Source of the DNA: Ferrimonas kyonanensis DSM 18153
GTDB taxonomy: Bacteria; Pseudomonadota; Gammaproteobacteria; Enterobacterales; Shewanellaceae
Length of the DNA: 62,233 nt
Direction of reading: 5' to 3'
Assembly (NCBI RefSeq): GCF_000425405.1
Contig: NZ_KE384370.1
Coordinates: 9,714 to 71,946, forward strand
Part shown: positions 23,830-33,456 of the stretch, in pieces
Numbering within the stretch: the stretch's first letter is position 1
Layout of the letters: each line of letters begins with the position of its first letter
Notes under the pieces: model-generated
What the model was told of the DNA's origin: nothing
What the model saw: only the letters and a program-made list of their open reading frames with translations
Database searches by the model: none
Translations under genes and position numbers: made by a program

Positions 23830-24771
23830 ATGCCTGCTTTTTTAAATAGTTTATTTTTGACGGTAGTCGTTTTTCCGTCACTCGCATTTGCCTCGGTGAT
23901 TAAATATCAGACCGAGCTTGAGCGAGCCAGTTGGAATTTTGACGGTGACAAATTTCAGTGTCGTTTAATTCATGATGTCAGTGATTTTGGTCAATTCATT
24001 CTGTCTCAAAATGCCGGCGGACCGCTGACGTTGCAGTTGAAAGCAGATTGGTTGCCCGCCGCGGGCATCGACGCCAGTTTTCGTTTACTGCAGCCTCAGT
24101 GGCAAAGTGTCGACAGTCAGGCCGAGCGACGCTTTGGCGCTCGTTGGCAGTCCGGTCAGGCCACCATGGTTCAGACCGCAGAAGGATTTTTACAGTCACT
24201 GGAGATGGGCTGGAACTGGCAGGCCCAACTGAGCGACAGCAAGGGCCAGCAGTGGTGGGTCAACAGTGCCAACGTCAATGGCCAGCCCGCTAGCCTGGCG
24301 ATGCGCCGCTGCCGGAATCAGTTGTTGCCCATGTCTTATGAGCAGGTACGCCGATTGCAACTGAGTTACCCCAGCGGCAGTGTGGAAGCAGACACCAAAA
24401 TGGCCAGATACATCGATGCGGCGGCTCAGTACACCTTGGCCGACCCCCGCATTACCAAGGTGCTGGTGGATGGGCACACAGATGACCAGGGCGACAGCCT
24501 TTCCAATCTGGTGTTAAGCCGCACTCGGGCCGATGAGATTGCCGCCCGACTGGTGGCCGCCGGCGTGCCTGCAGACAAGCTGGAGATTCGAGGCCACGGT
24601 GAACGCTTTCCCTTGGCGACCAACGGTTCCCGCAAAGGCCGGGCCACCAATCGTCGGGTCACTATCCGCCTGGTGATGAACAACGACGACACCCCCATTT
24701 CAACGGATGATGAGCTGGATCTGAATGCCACGCTGCCAAAATCCCTCAACGGTCAGGTAACAGTAAAATGA
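23830..24771 (+). CDS. motY: MotY-like sodium-type stator ring protein (lateral system)
   Basis: 313 residues from the ATG at 23830; a GTG nine bases earlier is also possible. A signal peptide ([21 protein letters not shown]) is followed by the MotY N-terminal domain with its [21 protein letters not shown] segment. An OmpA-type peptidoglycan-binding domain comes next ([44 protein letters not shown]). It is a periplasmic ring component that helps stators assemble around the motor. The gene sits directly before lafK as in lateral clusters and overlaps it by ATGA. Confidence 0.85.
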   Translation: MPAFLNSLFLTVVVFPSLAFASVIKYQTELERASWNFDGDKFQCRLIHDVSDFGQFILSQNAGGPLTLQLKADWLPAAGIDASFRLLQPQWQSVDSQAERRFGARWQSGQATMVQTAEGFLQSLEMGWNWQAQLSDSKGQQWWVNSANVNGQPASLAMRRCRNQLLPMSYEQVRRLQLSYPSGSVEADTKMARYIDAAAQYTLADPRITKVLVDGHTDDQGDSLSNLVLSRTRADEIAARLVAAGVPADKLEIRGHGERFPLATNGSRKGRATNRRVTIRLVMNNDDTPISTDDELDLNATLPKSLNGQVTVK

Positions 24772-26072
24772 GTGACTATTCCATTCGCGTCGTCGGTTGC
24801 GAGCTCGGCAGCCGTGATAAGAAGCAATTGGATCTGCAAGGGTTTTCATTGCTGTCGGCGGACTGTACTCAGCCGGCCTGGTTGACGTTGGTGGGGCTGA
24901 CCGAGTGTGCTCCCGAACAGGTGGCCGAGCGCCTGGGGGCCGTCAAGGGAGAGTTGAAGGTAGCCCTGGTCGAGCCGGAGCAAAGTGAGCTGGCCAGTGC
25001 CGCTCTCAGTGCCGGTGCCCAGGACTACCTGTTGTTGCCTCTGGATGTGGAGCAGCTGCACCGGTTGATCACCCGCTTGATCAGCATTGAGTCCAGCCGC
25101 CAGGAGTTGGTGGCCGTTTCGGCGGCCAGTCGGCAACTGTTGATGCTGGCCCACCGAGCGTCGGCCACCGAGGCCAGTGTATTGCTCAGTGGTGAGAGCG
25201 GAACCGGCAAGGAACAGTTGGCGCGCTACATCCATCGCCACTCCAGCCGGGCCGAGAAGCCGTTCATTGCCGTCAACTGCGCCGCCATTCCGGAATCGAT
25301 GCTGGAGTCGGTGCTGTTCGGACACAGCAAGGGCGCCTTTACCGGTGCCCATGCCGATAAGGCCGGTAAGTTTGAGCTGGCCAACGGTGGCACCTTGCTG
25401 CTGGATGAGATTGGCGAGATGCCGCTGATGCTGCAGGCCAAGCTGTTGCGGGTGCTGCAGGAGCGCGAAGTCGAGCGCCTGGGTTGTCACCGCAGTGTGG
25501 CACTGGACATCCGCATCATCGCCGCCAGTAACAAGGATCTGCGCAAGGCCGTCAGCGAAGGTCAGTTCCGCGAAGATCTGTTCTACCGCCTGGATGTGCT
25601 GCCGCTGACGTTGCCGCCGCTGCGAGAGCGCAAAGACGACATTTTGCCACTGGCAGAGCATCTGCTGCTGCGACACCAGAATCTGGCCGGTAACGATCGT
25701 TGCTACTTCAGTGAATCGGCGCGAGCGGCACTGGTGGCTCACGACTGGCCCGGCAACGTGCGCGAACTGGATAACTGTGTGCAGCGGGCCTTGGTGATGC
25801 GCCGCGGCTGTGCGCTGCAAGCCCTGGAGCTGGGTTTGCCTCAACAGGCGCTGACGACGGTTGCCAGTGCCGGTACCGGCCTGAAAGCCTCCAAGCAGCA
25901 GGCGGAGTTTCAATTCATTATTGATACCCTCAAACGTTTTGGCGGCCATCGCAGCCGCAGTGCCGAAACATTAGGGATGACCACCCGGGCACTGCGCTAC
26001 AAGATGGCGCAGATGCGCGAGGCGGGGATCGATGTGGACGCCATTCTAAAAAGCGCTGATTGCGCTGCCTAA
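24768..26072 (+). CDS. LafK-like sigma-54-dependent flagellar regulator
   Basis: 434 residues. The first 120 are receiver-like in shape ([20 protein letters not shown]) but have no obvious phospho-acceptor Asp. A full AAA+ activator domain follows, with Walker A GESGTGKE near residue 142, the sigma-54 contact loop GAFTGA, Walker [12 protein letters not shown] and the arginine-finger region. The C-terminus is a Fis-type helix-turn-helix ([19 protein letters not shown]). It should activate the sigma-54 promoters of this cluster, two of which are visible before flgB and fliD. Name given by position and domain order. Confidence 0.88.
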   Translation: MSDYSIRVVGCELGSRDKKQLDLQGFSLLSADCTQPAWLTLVGLTECAPEQVAERLGAVKGELKVALVEPEQSELASAALSAGAQDYLLLPLDVEQLHRLITRLISIESSRQELVAVSAASRQLLMLAHRASATEASVLLSGESGTGKEQLARYIHRHSSRAEKPFIAVNCAAIPESMLESVLFGHSKGAFTGAHADKAGKFELANGGTLLLDEIGEMPLMLQAKLLRVLQEREVERLGCHRSVALDIRIIAASNKDLRKAVSEGQFREDLFYRLDVLPLTLPPLRERKDDILPLAEHLLLRHQNLAGNDRCYFSESARAALVAHDWPGNVRELDNCVQRALVMRRGCALQALELGLPQQALTTVASAGTGLKASKQQAEFQFIIDTLKRFGGHRSRSAETLGMTTRALRYKMAQMREAGIDVDAILKSADCAA

Positions 26073-26089
26073 CCAGAGAGTCAGTAAAG

Positions 26090-26413
26090 ATGATGACCAT
26101 TACAGAGCAATCGATGCTGTCGACCATGGCGGCGGCCAAGGAGCGGGCGGCCGGTGAGATTCGGCCCAACCCGGATCAGGGCCCGCACCGGGCCGGCAGT
26201 TTTTCTGAATTGATGTCGGAAAAAGTGGAAGCGGTCAACGCGGCCCAGAACATCGCCTCGGCGCGCACGGCGGCGGTGGAATCCGGCGCATCCGACGATC
26301 TGGTCGGTGCCATGGTGGCCTCCCAAAAGGCCAGTCTGTCGTTCAGTGCCATGGTTCAGGTGAGAAATCGCCTGGTTCAGGCGCTGGATGAAATCATGAA
26401 GATGCCGATGTAG
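26090..26413 (+). CDS. fliE: Flagellar hook-basal body protein FliE (lateral system)
   Basis: 107 residues from the ATG at 26090 (MMTITEQSMLS). The C-terminal helical segment SDDLVGAMVASQKASLSFSAMVQVRNRLVQA is the FliE hallmark. It joins the MS ring to the proximal rod. It opens the fliE-J stretch and lies 17 bases after the regulator gene. Confidence 0.9.
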   Translation: MMTITEQSMLSTMAAAKERAAGEIRPNPDQGPHRAGSFSELMSEKVEAVNAAQNIASARTAAVESGASDDLVGAMVASQKASLSFSAMVQVRNRLVQALDEIMKMPM

Positions 26414-26422
26414 GGATAACAG

Positions 26423-28069
26423 ATGTCAACGGTAATTACTCAAAATCCCGATGCGTCGGTAGCCTCCCCCTGGGATGGCATTAAAGGTGGCTGGAATAAG
26501 CTGAGCCAGTCCAGCGGTGGGGAAAAGCAAGTCATTGTGGTCTCCATACTGGCGGTGGTGGCGGCGATGGTGATCGTCATGGTGCTGTGGAGTTCCAGCA
26601 CCAGTTATCGGCCGCTGTACGGCAACCAGGAAGGCTTCGACAGCGCCCAAATCATTGAGGTTCTGGAAACCGAAGGCCTTAACTACCAGATTTCACCGAC
26701 CACCGGACAGATTCTGGTGGAGTCGAGCCGGGTCGGTGCGGTGCGGATGTTGCTGGCCGCCAAAGGCATCAAGGCCCAGTTGCCTTCTGGCCTGGATGAC
26801 ATCAACAGTGACATCACCAGCAGCCAGTTTATGGAGCAGGCTCGCTATCGCCATGGCCTGGAGGGAGAGCTGTCCCGTACCATCATGGCGCTGGATGCGG
26901 TTCGAGTCGCCCGGGTGCACCTGGCTATTCCTAAGCGGACGCTGTTTATTCGAAAACAGGACACCCAAGCTTCGGCTTCGGTGATGATCGATCTGGAGCC
27001 TGGGCAGAACCTGACCTCTGCCCAGGTAACTGCGGTGGTCAACCTGGTGGCCGGCAGCGTGGCGGGGCTGGATGCCACCAAAGTGCAGTTGGTGAATCAG
27101 TATGGTGAGCTGCTCAGTGGCAATGATGCCGCAGGCAATGGCATCAATGGTCTGAGCGATCTGCAGGTGCAATACACCCAAAGCCTGGAGCAACAGCTGA
27201 TTGCTCGCGCCGAAGCGATGCTGCTGCCGGTGCTGGGGCCATCCCAGTTTCGGGTCCAGGTCGCCGCCAAGGTTAACTTCGACCAGGTGGAGGAGACCGA
27301 GGAGAGTGTCGATCCCACCTCGGTGATTCGCGAAGAGAAGACCAGCAGCATGCAAAACAGCGGCTCCATGGCGTTGGGTATTCCCGGAGCCCTGTCCAAT
27401 CAGCCGCCACAGCCGGACGGACAGGAGAAGCAAAATGTCTCCACCAACCTCACCGAGGAGGCCAGCCGCAGCTTTGATGTCGGTCGTTCGGTACGCCACA
27501 CCAAGTATCAGCAGGCGCAGCTGCAGCAGCTGTCGGTGTCGGTACTGGTGAACGAAGAGGTGGCCAACGGCAGTCAGTGGCAACAGGCGCAACTGCAACA
27601 GATGGGACAGATGGTGAAAGACGCCATCGGCTTCGACCAGGTCCGTGGTGACAGCTTTTCGTTGACGGTGTTCCCGTTTGCCGTGGTAACGGCGACGCCG
27701 GTGGAGCCGCTGCCTTGGTGGCAGATGCCTGAGTACCAGCAGTACCTGCGTTACCTTCTGGGTGCCCTGGTCGCGCTGTGCCTGATCTTCTTCGTACTGC
27801 GGCCGCTGGTCGGCCACCTGATTAAGGTGGAGAAGTTACCGGCCTATGTGCCACCGGTGGCGGATGAACCCCTGCCTGAGCTGGAACCCCCAGTGGAGCA
27901 GAAAGAGGATTCGAAGGGGCTGGCCAGTGCCATCGTGGCGCTGGGACTGCCTGAGCCCGGCTCACCGCTGACGGTGCAGCTGGAACACCTGGGCCTGTTG
28001 GCTAATGAAGAACCGGCCCGAGTGGCGGAAGTGATCGGCAAGTGGATCGGAGCAGACAAACGTGACTAA
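26423..28069 (+). CDS. fliF: Flagellar MS-ring protein FliF (lateral system)
   Basis: 548 residues. One membrane helix near the N-terminus (VIVVSILAVVAAMVIVMVLW) is followed by the periplasmic ring-building domains (LYGNQEGFDSAQIIEVLE, ARVHLAIPKRTLFIR). A second helix (YLLGALVALCLIFFVL) leads to a short cytoplasmic tail that binds FliG. The length is typical. The stop overlaps the fliG start by eight bases. Confidence 0.95.
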   Translation: MSTVITQNPDASVASPWDGIKGGWNKLSQSSGGEKQVIVVSILAVVAAMVIVMVLWSSSTSYRPLYGNQEGFDSAQIIEVLETEGLNYQISPTTGQILVESSRVGAVRMLLAAKGIKAQLPSGLDDINSDITSSQFMEQARYRHGLEGELSRTIMALDAVRVARVHLAIPKRTLFIRKQDTQASASVMIDLEPGQNLTSAQVTAVVNLVAGSVAGLDATKVQLVNQYGELLSGNDAAGNGINGLSDLQVQYTQSLEQQLIARAEAMLLPVLGPSQFRVQVAAKVNFDQVEETEESVDPTSVIREEKTSSMQNSGSMALGIPGALSNQPPQPDGQEKQNVSTNLTEEASRSFDVGRSVRHTKYQQAQLQQLSVSVLVNEEVANGSQWQQAQLQQMGQMVKDAIGFDQVRGDSFSLTVFPFAVVTATPVEPLPWWQMPEYQQYLRYLLGALVALCLIFFVLRPLVGHLIKVEKLPAYVPPVADEPLPELEPPVEQKEDSKGLASAIVALGLPEPGSPLTVQLEHLGLLANEEPARVAEVIGKWIGADKRD

Positions 28070-29075
28070 AGCCTCGAATCAAAACCAGATGGAGAGCATT
28101 GAGCAGGCGGCGATGCTGCTGCTGAGCATGGGCGAGGAGGGCGCCGCCAAGGTGCTGGCGCACCTGGACCGGGCCGATGTGCAGCGTCTGAGCCACAAGA
28201 TGGCACGGCTGAGCAACATCTCCCAGGATCAGGCCGGTGGCGTGTTGAGCCGCTTCTTCGATGAGTACCGTGGTCAGTCCGGCATTGCCCGGGCTTCCAG
28301 GGGGTACCTGCAACGAACGCTGGACATTGCCCTGGGCGATCGGGTTGCCAAGGGCTTGATCGACAACATCTACGGTGACGAAATCCAGACCCTGGTTCGC
28401 CGGCTGGAGTGGGTCGACGCCAAATTGCTGGCCCACGAAATCACCCATGAGCACAGCCAGTTGCAGGCGGTTTTGTTGGGGCTGTTGCCGGCGGAGAATG
28501 CGTCGCTGGTGCTGCAGCACCTGCCCAGCCACTGCCATGACGAAGTGTTGCTGCGCATCGCTGCGCTTGGCGAGCTGGATCGGGATGTGGTGGAAGAGTT
28601 GCGGCAACTGGTGGAGCGCTGCGTGGCCATTGCCATGGAGAAGAGCCACACCCAGGTTGCCGGCGTTAAGCAGGTGGCCGACATCCTCAACCGCTATGAA
28701 GGCGATCGCGAACAGCTGATGTCGGTACTGCGTCTGCACGACAACCGTCTTGCGACTCAGGTGGAAGACAACATGTTTGATTACATCATTCTGGGTCGCC
28801 AGAAGGATGAAACCCTGCAGAAACTGTTGGCAGAAGTGGCACCAGAAACCCTGGCGTTGTCTCTGAAAGGGGTCGATGGCAACTTGAAGAAGGCGATTCT
28901 CAAGGCGCTGCCTAAGCGGATGTCCTCCTCCATTGAGGTTCAAGTCGAGGCCATCGGGCCGGTGGCATTGAGCCGGGCCGATCAGGCCAGAATGGAGGTG
29001 ATGGAGAAAGCCAAGGCGATGATGGAAGCCAAAGAGCTTGAGTTGCAACTGTTTGAAGAACCGGTGGTGGAATAA
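28062..29075 (+). CDS. fliG: Flagellar rotor protein FliG (lateral system)
   Basis: 337 residues from a GTG. It has the three armadillo-like domains of FliG: an N-terminal FliF-binding part (AAMLLLSMGEEGAAKVLAHL), a middle part (EHSQLQAVLLGLLPAENA) and a C-terminal torque helix region (MFDYIILGRQKDETLQKLL, SLKGVDGNLKKAILKALP). It faces the stator encoded at 47807-49638 and carries torque. The gene ends in an overlap with fliH. Confidence 0.95.
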   Translation: MTKASNQNQMESIEQAAMLLLSMGEEGAAKVLAHLDRADVQRLSHKMARLSNISQDQAGGVLSRFFDEYRGQSGIARASRGYLQRTLDIALGDRVAKGLIDNIYGDEIQTLVRRLEWVDAKLLAHEITHEHSQLQAVLLGLLPAENASLVLQHLPSHCHDEVLLRIAALGELDRDVVEELRQLVERCVAIAMEKSHTQVAGVKQVADILNRYEGDREQLMSVLRLHDNRLATQVEDNMFDYIILGRQKDETLQKLLAEVAPETLALSLKGVDGNLKKAILKALPKRMSSSIEVQVEAIGPVALSRADQARMEVMEKAKAMMEAKELELQLFEEPVVE

Positions 29076-29782
29076 TGAGTCAGAATCGCTGGAGTATGAA
29101 TCCGTCCCGGGCGCGACTGTTTCACTTTCCGCCGTTAGCCGCGCAAGCCGCCAGTCACGGTGAGGAAGAAAGCCAGTACGGCAGCTTTCAACAGGCGATG
29201 GATCAAGGCTATCAGGAGGGCCTGGAACAGGGCCGCCAAAGCGGTTACCAGGAAGGGCTGGAGCAGGGGCGTCAGGCCGGTGAAAAAGCCGGTTTCGCTC
29301 AGGGTGAGCACAATGGCCTGGCCGCCGCCCGCCAATCCATGGACGCGCAATTGAATCAGTTGCTGACGCCGATGACCGCGCTGCAGGAGCTGCTAAGAGA
29401 AGGTCACGAACAGCAACTAAACAGTCAGCAGGAGTTGATTCTCGAGTTGGTGAAACGGGTGGCCGAGCAGGTGGTTCGCTGCGAACTGACCCTGCATCCT
29501 CAGCAGATTCTCAGCCTGATTGAAGAGACTCTGGATGCGCTGCCCGATGGTCGTGAAGATCCGACCATCGTGTTGGAGCCGTCGGTGGTGGCGACCCTGA
29601 ATGAGCTGGCCGCCGATAAGGTCGCCAACTGGAAGCTGCAGTCGGATGCGACGCTGGCGGTGGGTGACGTCAAAGTGATCACCGAACAGTGTGAAGCGGA
29701 TGCCTCCACTCAAAGCCGCCTGGATGCCTGCATGGAGCAGGTGGGCAAGCATCTGGTGGATGATCATGGCGCGGGTGCTTAA
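29075..29782 (+). CDS. fliH: Flagellar export regulator FliH (lateral system)
   Basis: 235 residues. The GxxxG-rich helix of FliH is plain near residues 45-75 (GYQEGLEQGRQSGYQEG). The C-terminal part (VKRVAEQVVRCELTLHPQQI) binds the FliI ATPase. It tethers FliI to the C-ring. The ATG at 29075 overlaps the fliG stop and the gene overlaps fliI. Confidence 0.9.
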   Translation: MSQNRWSMNPSRARLFHFPPLAAQAASHGEEESQYGSFQQAMDQGYQEGLEQGRQSGYQEGLEQGRQAGEKAGFAQGEHNGLAAARQSMDAQLNQLLTPMTALQELLREGHEQQLNSQQELILELVKRVAEQVVRCELTLHPQQILSLIEETLDALPDGREDPTIVLEPSVVATLNELAADKVANWKLQSDATLAVGDVKVITEQCEADASTQSRLDACMEQVGKHLVDDHGAGA

Positions 29783-31088
29783 TTTCAGCATCCACCCCAA
29801 GGTGCCGGTAGCCACCATTTATGGCCGCCTGGTTCGAGTTAACGGGTTGATGCTGGAAGCGGTCGGTTGCCAACTGGGCACCGGTGACCGCTGCCTGCTG
29901 TCCTGCCGTGATGGCAGCGAGGTGGAAGCGGAGGTGGTGGGGTTTGAAGGCGCCACCCTGTTGCTGATGCCGATTCATGCCACTCGAGGCCTGATGCCCG
30001 GCGCTCGGGTTCGGCCCATCCCCTCTGCGGCGCAGATTCCTGTCGGTGCCGGCCTGCTTGGCCGGGTGCTGGATGGCAATGGCCGCCCCATCGACAATCA
30101 GGGGCCGCTGACCGCCTGCCATTGGCAGGCGGCCCACCTGAATGTACCCAACCCATTGCTGAGAAAACCCATCGACGGCCAATTGGATGTGGGGGTGCGA
30201 GCCCTCAATACCCTGTTGCCCATTGGCAAAGGCCAGCGGCTGGGGCTGTTTGCCGGCTCCGGTGTCGGTAAGAGCGTGTTGCTTGGCATGATGACCAAGT
30301 ACACCCGTGCCGATGTGGTGGTGGTGGGGTTGATCGGGGAGCGGGGCCGTGAGGTACGCGAGTTCCTCGATCACGCCCTCGGCGAGGAGGGGCGTCGTCG
30401 TGCCATCGTGATTGCGGCGCCGGCAGACACCACTCCGCTGATGCGCCTCAGGGCGGCTCGGTTGTGCCATCAGATCGCCACCGGTTTTCGGGATCAGGGC
30501 CAAGACGTGTTGCTGCTGATGGACTCGTTGACCCGCTATGCCCAGGCGCAGCGGGAGATCGGTCTCAGCCTTGGCGAGCCGCCGGCAACCCGGGGTTATC
30601 CGCCATCGGCGTTCTCGACGCTGCCGTCTCTGGTTGAGATGGCGGGTAACAGCGACCACCCTCAAGGCAGCCTCAGTGCCCTGTACACGGTATTGGCCGA
30701 AGGAGACGATCAGCAAGACCCCATTGCCGATGCGGCCCGGGCCATCCTCGATGGCCACATCGTGCTCAGCCGTACTCTGGCGGAGCAGGGGCACTTTCCT
30801 GCCATCGACATCAATGCCTCGGCCAGCCGAGTCGCCGATCAACTGCACAGCCAGGAACAACTGCAGCGAGCCCAGCGCATTCGACGCTTGCTGGGTCGTT
30901 ATCAGGAGGTGCGGGAGTTGCTGCCTCTGGGAGGTTATCAGCCAGGCCAGGATGCCGAATTGGACATGGCGGTGCGTCATTATCCGCAACTGTCACAGTA
31001 CCTGCAGCAGGATCGGTCTCAGCCGGTCGATCTGCACCAATCAGAGAGCCAGTTGATGGCGTTGTTATCGGAGATCGAACATGGTTGA
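29766..31088 (+). CDS. fliI: Flagellar export ATPase FliI (lateral system)
   Basis: 440 residues from the ATG at 29766 (MARVLNFSIHP), with GGTGG six bases upstream. An ATG six bases earlier is possible, while the longer frame runs inside fliH. Walker A is GLFAGSGVGKSVLLG, Walker B VLLLMDSLTRYAQAQRE, and the F1-type signature GEPPATRGYPPSAF is also present. It is the hexameric ATPase that readies export substrates. Confidence 0.94.
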   Translation: MARVLNFSIHPKVPVATIYGRLVRVNGLMLEAVGCQLGTGDRCLLSCRDGSEVEAEVVGFEGATLLLMPIHATRGLMPGARVRPIPSAAQIPVGAGLLGRVLDGNGRPIDNQGPLTACHWQAAHLNVPNPLLRKPIDGQLDVGVRALNTLLPIGKGQRLGLFAGSGVGKSVLLGMMTKYTRADVVVVGLIGERGREVREFLDHALGEEGRRRAIVIAAPADTTPLMRLRAARLCHQIATGFRDQGQDVLLLMDSLTRYAQAQREIGLSLGEPPATRGYPPSAFSTLPSLVEMAGNSDHPQGSLSALYTVLAEGDDQQDPIADAARAILDGHIVLSRTLAEQGHFPAIDINASASRVADQLHSQEQLQRAQRIRRLLGRYQEVRELLPLGGYQPGQDAELDMAVRHYPQLSQYLQQDRSQPVDLHQSESQLMALLSEIEHG

Positions 31089-31533
31089 TGCCAAAATCAA
31101 GCGGCTGAAAGAGCGACATGAACAGCAGATGGCACAGCTGGGGCAACAGCGTCAGCGTAACCAGCATCGACTGGAGCAACTGCAGCGGCGTCAACACTCC
31201 CTCAGTCAGGCTCTGGAGCGAGCTCAGTCCGAGTCTGCCGGCATCAATCCCATGAGCTGGCAGAATCGGTCTCACTGGCAGGGACAGTTGATTCCGGCCC
31301 AGGGAAAGGTGCTGCGGGAGCAGCAATTGGCACAACAAGAGCTTAATCGGGTCGGAAAGTTGTGGCAGAACGCCTTGTCAAAACGGCAGGGACTGGCCTG
31401 GTTAGAGCAACACAGGTTGCAACAGCACCAGGCGGGGCAGCGACGTGCCGAACAACGGCAGCAGGATGAGAGCGGCCTTAGGGCCGCGGGGCGCCATAGT
31501 CGTTCTGGCGAGCGGCCTCGGCGTCAGGATTGA
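31081..31533 (+). CDS. fliJ: Flagellar export chaperone FliJ (lateral system)
   Basis: 150 residues, almost wholly alpha-helical coiled coil rich in Gln and Arg, as in FliJ, the stalk of the export ATPase. Sequence alone is weak evidence; the position directly after fliI, overlapping by eight bases, makes the call. Its last 56 bases overlap the end of the convergent flgN gene. The tail (GRHSRSGERPRRQD) is probably shaped by that overlap. Confidence 0.82.
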   Translation: MVDAKIKRLKERHEQQMAQLGQQRQRNQHRLEQLQRRQHSLSQALERAQSESAGINPMSWQNRSHWQGQLIPAQGKVLREQQLAQQELNRVGKLWQNALSKRQGLAWLEQHRLQQHQAGQRRAEQRQQDESGLRAAGRHSRSGERPRRQD

Positions 31534-31924
31534 CCAACCGGTTGAGGGTGCGCTGCTGACCACTCAACAGGCGCCCGTTGGCGTCGTTTTCGGCCTTGCA
31601 ATGCACCACCAGTTGTTGCAGTTGTTGCCACATCAGCGACACTTTCTTACCGGAATCACCGGGAATCGCCGCCAACAGCCGATTCATGCCTTTGTCGTCT
31701 TCGGGTAACCCCAACGACTGTAGAATGGTGCTTCGAGTGCGGGCGTTGGCCGTGAGCGACTGACACAGCTTATCCTGGCGGGGATTGTGCTGTTGCAGTC
31801 CGTCGATGTCACGGCGTTGCATCAATTCACGCTGAAACTTCAGTAAGCTTTTCAACTGCTGGTAGCCTTTCACATCCAGTTGAATGCCTTTTACGAGTTG
31901 TCGGACCTGGTCAGCTTTATTCAC
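31478..31924 (-). CDS. flgN: Flagellar hook-filament chaperone FlgN (lateral system)
   Basis: 148 residues, helical, with the FlgN-type layout (LLKFQRELMQRRDIDGLQQ, LLSGQQRTLNRL). It is the export chaperone for FlgK and FlgL. The start is GTG at 31924, overlapping the flgM stop (GTGA). It is the last gene of the flgA-flgM-flgN operon and converges on fliJ. Confidence 0.85.
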   Translation of the reverse strand: MNKADQVRQLVKGIQLDVKGYQQLKSLLKFQRELMQRRDIDGLQQHNPRQDKLCQSLTANARTRSTILQSLGLPEDDKGMNRLLAAIPGDSGKKVSLMWQQLQQLVVHCKAENDANGRLLSGQQRTLNRLVNPDAEAARQNDYGAPRP

Positions 31925-32202
31925 AGTTTAGGTCCATGCTCTTCCAGCATTGCTTCGGCAATCCGGTCCAGATCGATGGGATAACCTTCCGTCGCCAATT
32001 CCGCTTGCAACTGGGCGACCTTGTTGTAATCGACGCTGTCCATCTCATCCAACTCTTTGCTGGCCTGGTTCAGCTGCTGCCACTCCTGACTCACGGTCTG
32101 GGATTGGTTCTCGGTCTGGTGCTTACTGACAGGCGCCTCATTCGGCTTAGTGTCTGACGGTTGCACCGCGGTTAATTGGGGAGTTAATGGGCTGATTTCC
32201 AT
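31921..32202 (-). CDS. flgM: Anti-sigma-28 factor FlgM (lateral system)
   Basis: 93 residues from the ATG at 32202 (MEISPLTPQL). It has a disordered polar N-terminus and then a C-terminal sigma-binding part with VDYNKVAQLQAELATEGYPI and DLDRIAEAMLEEH. It would hold the sigma-28 factor at 47082-47810 inactive until hook completion lets it be exported. A dedicated FlgM within the lateral cluster means the late genes are controlled separately from any polar system. Confidence 0.88.
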   Translation of the reverse strand: MEISPLTPQLTAVQPSDTKPNEAPVSKHQTENQSQTVSQEWQQLNQASKELDEMDSVDYNKVAQLQAELATEGYPIDLDRIAEAMLEEHGPKL

Positions 32203-32261
32203 GGGACTCTCTCGTTCAATGGGCCTTATGCTTGTTAATAGCGACACCAAATTAGCGAAAC

Positions 32262-33008
32262 TTAAAAATTTGTTTTCACCCTACCGGGCGCCACCACGTA
32301 AGCGGACACTTGCTTACCTGAGCTGAGGTTGCGTACTCGAATGGCCTCTCCCTGGCTGCCCGCGGCCAGGGCCACGCCTTTGGTGCTGGCCACAAAGCTG
32401 CCGTCGCTGGCTTCGATGATCACCTCCTGACCTTTCTCTACCCACAGCGGCGATTGCAGCTGACCGGCCCTGATGGGATCGCCGGCGCGAATGCTGCGTT
32501 TGGGGCGCAGGCCGTCGATGGCATCCGGGGTCATCAGGGTGGCCCGATCCCGCTGTCGGAATTGGTGTTGCTGCCAGGTCAGTTGCTCGGCGCTGATGGG
32601 CTGGTCGGCCACCAGTTTTTGCCGCGCCACGGGAATGGTGGCGGTCATTACGACTTTGGCCCTGACAAACAGCGACCAGGCCGGGGTTGGGCAGCTGACC
32701 TGCCGTTGCTGTTGGCCGCCGGGAAAGCCATTGGCGTTGCCGTCGACTGACAGCGGCGCCTCACAGGGTGACAACCTTTCAACGCCCCGGGGCAGCACCA
32801 CAGTGATCGAGGTGGGCTGCCAACGGCCGGGTTGGTCGTGTTGCCATTGCTGAACCTGCCGTTGCAGCTGCTGTTCCACAGCGGCGCCAATCTGTTCGCC
32901 AGCTTTCGCCGGCGAAGCCAGGGCAGGAACGGATCCGGCAAGCGGAAGTGCCGCCATTATCAGGGGGAGGAACAGGGAAATTCCGCTTCCGTTTCTGGCC
33001 GTCTGCAA
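32262..33008 (-). CDS. flgA: Flagellar P-ring assembly chaperone FlgA (lateral system)
   Basis: 248 residues including a signal peptide (about residues 1-32). The C-terminal SAF-type domain is clear: ATIPVARQKLVADQPISAEQ, LRPKRSIRAGDPIRAGQLQ, then GEAIRVRNLSSGKQVSAYV. It is the periplasmic chaperone for the P-ring protein FlgI. The start appears to be TTG at 33008 with AAGG seven bases upstream. It is divergent from flgB. Confidence 0.9.
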   Translation of the reverse strand: MQTARNGSGISLFLPLIMAALPLAGSVPALASPAKAGEQIGAAVEQQLQRQVQQWQHDQPGRWQPTSITVVLPRGVERLSPCEAPLSVDGNANGFPGGQQQRQVSCPTPAWSLFVRAKVVMTATIPVARQKLVADQPISAEQLTWQQHQFRQRDRATLMTPDAIDGLRPKRSIRAGDPIRAGQLQSPLWVEKGQEVIIEASDGSFVASTKGVALAAGSQGEAIRVRNLSSGKQVSAYVVAPGRVKTNF

Positions 33009-33043
33009 TGTCTAACCTTATGTATTTTATGGATTAAAAATTG

Positions 33044-33059
33044 TGGCATGACTTTTGTA
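33044..33059 (+). promoter_or_regulatory. Sigma-54 promoter of the flgB operon
   Basis: TGGCATGACTTTTGTA matches the -24/-12 consensus (GG-N10-GT, TGGCA and TTTG parts). It lies 45 bases before the flgB ATG in the short divergent gap and is a likely target of the LafK-like activator. Confidence 0.7.
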
Positions 33060-33103
33060 AGGTGTCTGCCATCGGTTGTACACACACGTTACTAGGAGTT
33101 GCC

Positions 33104-33454
33104 ATGGCTATCAACCTTGAATCAGCACTTGGCCTGCATGCCCAGGGGCTGGACTTAAGGGTGGAGCGCACCAAGATTTTGGCCGCCAATCTGGCCAATG
33201 CCGAGACCCCGGGCTATCAGGCCGTGGACATCGACTTTGCCGCCGCCATGCAGCGCTACCAGAGCAGCGGTGAAGTTCAGCGCAATTACCAGATGGGCTA
33301 TCGAGTGCCGCACCAGATGTCTGCCGACGGCAACACCGTGGAGCTGGATCAGGAGCAGGCGCGGTTTGCCGCCAATAGTATGGATTTCCAGACCAGCCTG
33401 ACGTTTCTGAATATGAAGATAAATGGCATCCGTACTGCCATTGAGGGTCAGTAA
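33104..33454 (+). CDS. flgB: Flagellar rod protein FlgB (lateral system)
   Basis: 116 residues from the ATG at 33104 (MAINLESALG) after AGGAG. It has the rod-family segment VERTKILAANLANAETPGYQ and the C-terminal SMDFQTSLTFLNMKING. It is the proximal rod subunit and the first gene of a twelve-gene operon. Confidence 0.93.
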   Translation: MAINLESALGLHAQGLDLRVERTKILAANLANAETPGYQAVDIDFAAAMQRYQSSGEVQRNYQMGYRVPHQMSADGNTVELDQEQARFAANSMDFQTSLTFLNMKINGIRTAIEGQ

Positions 33455-33456
33455 CC

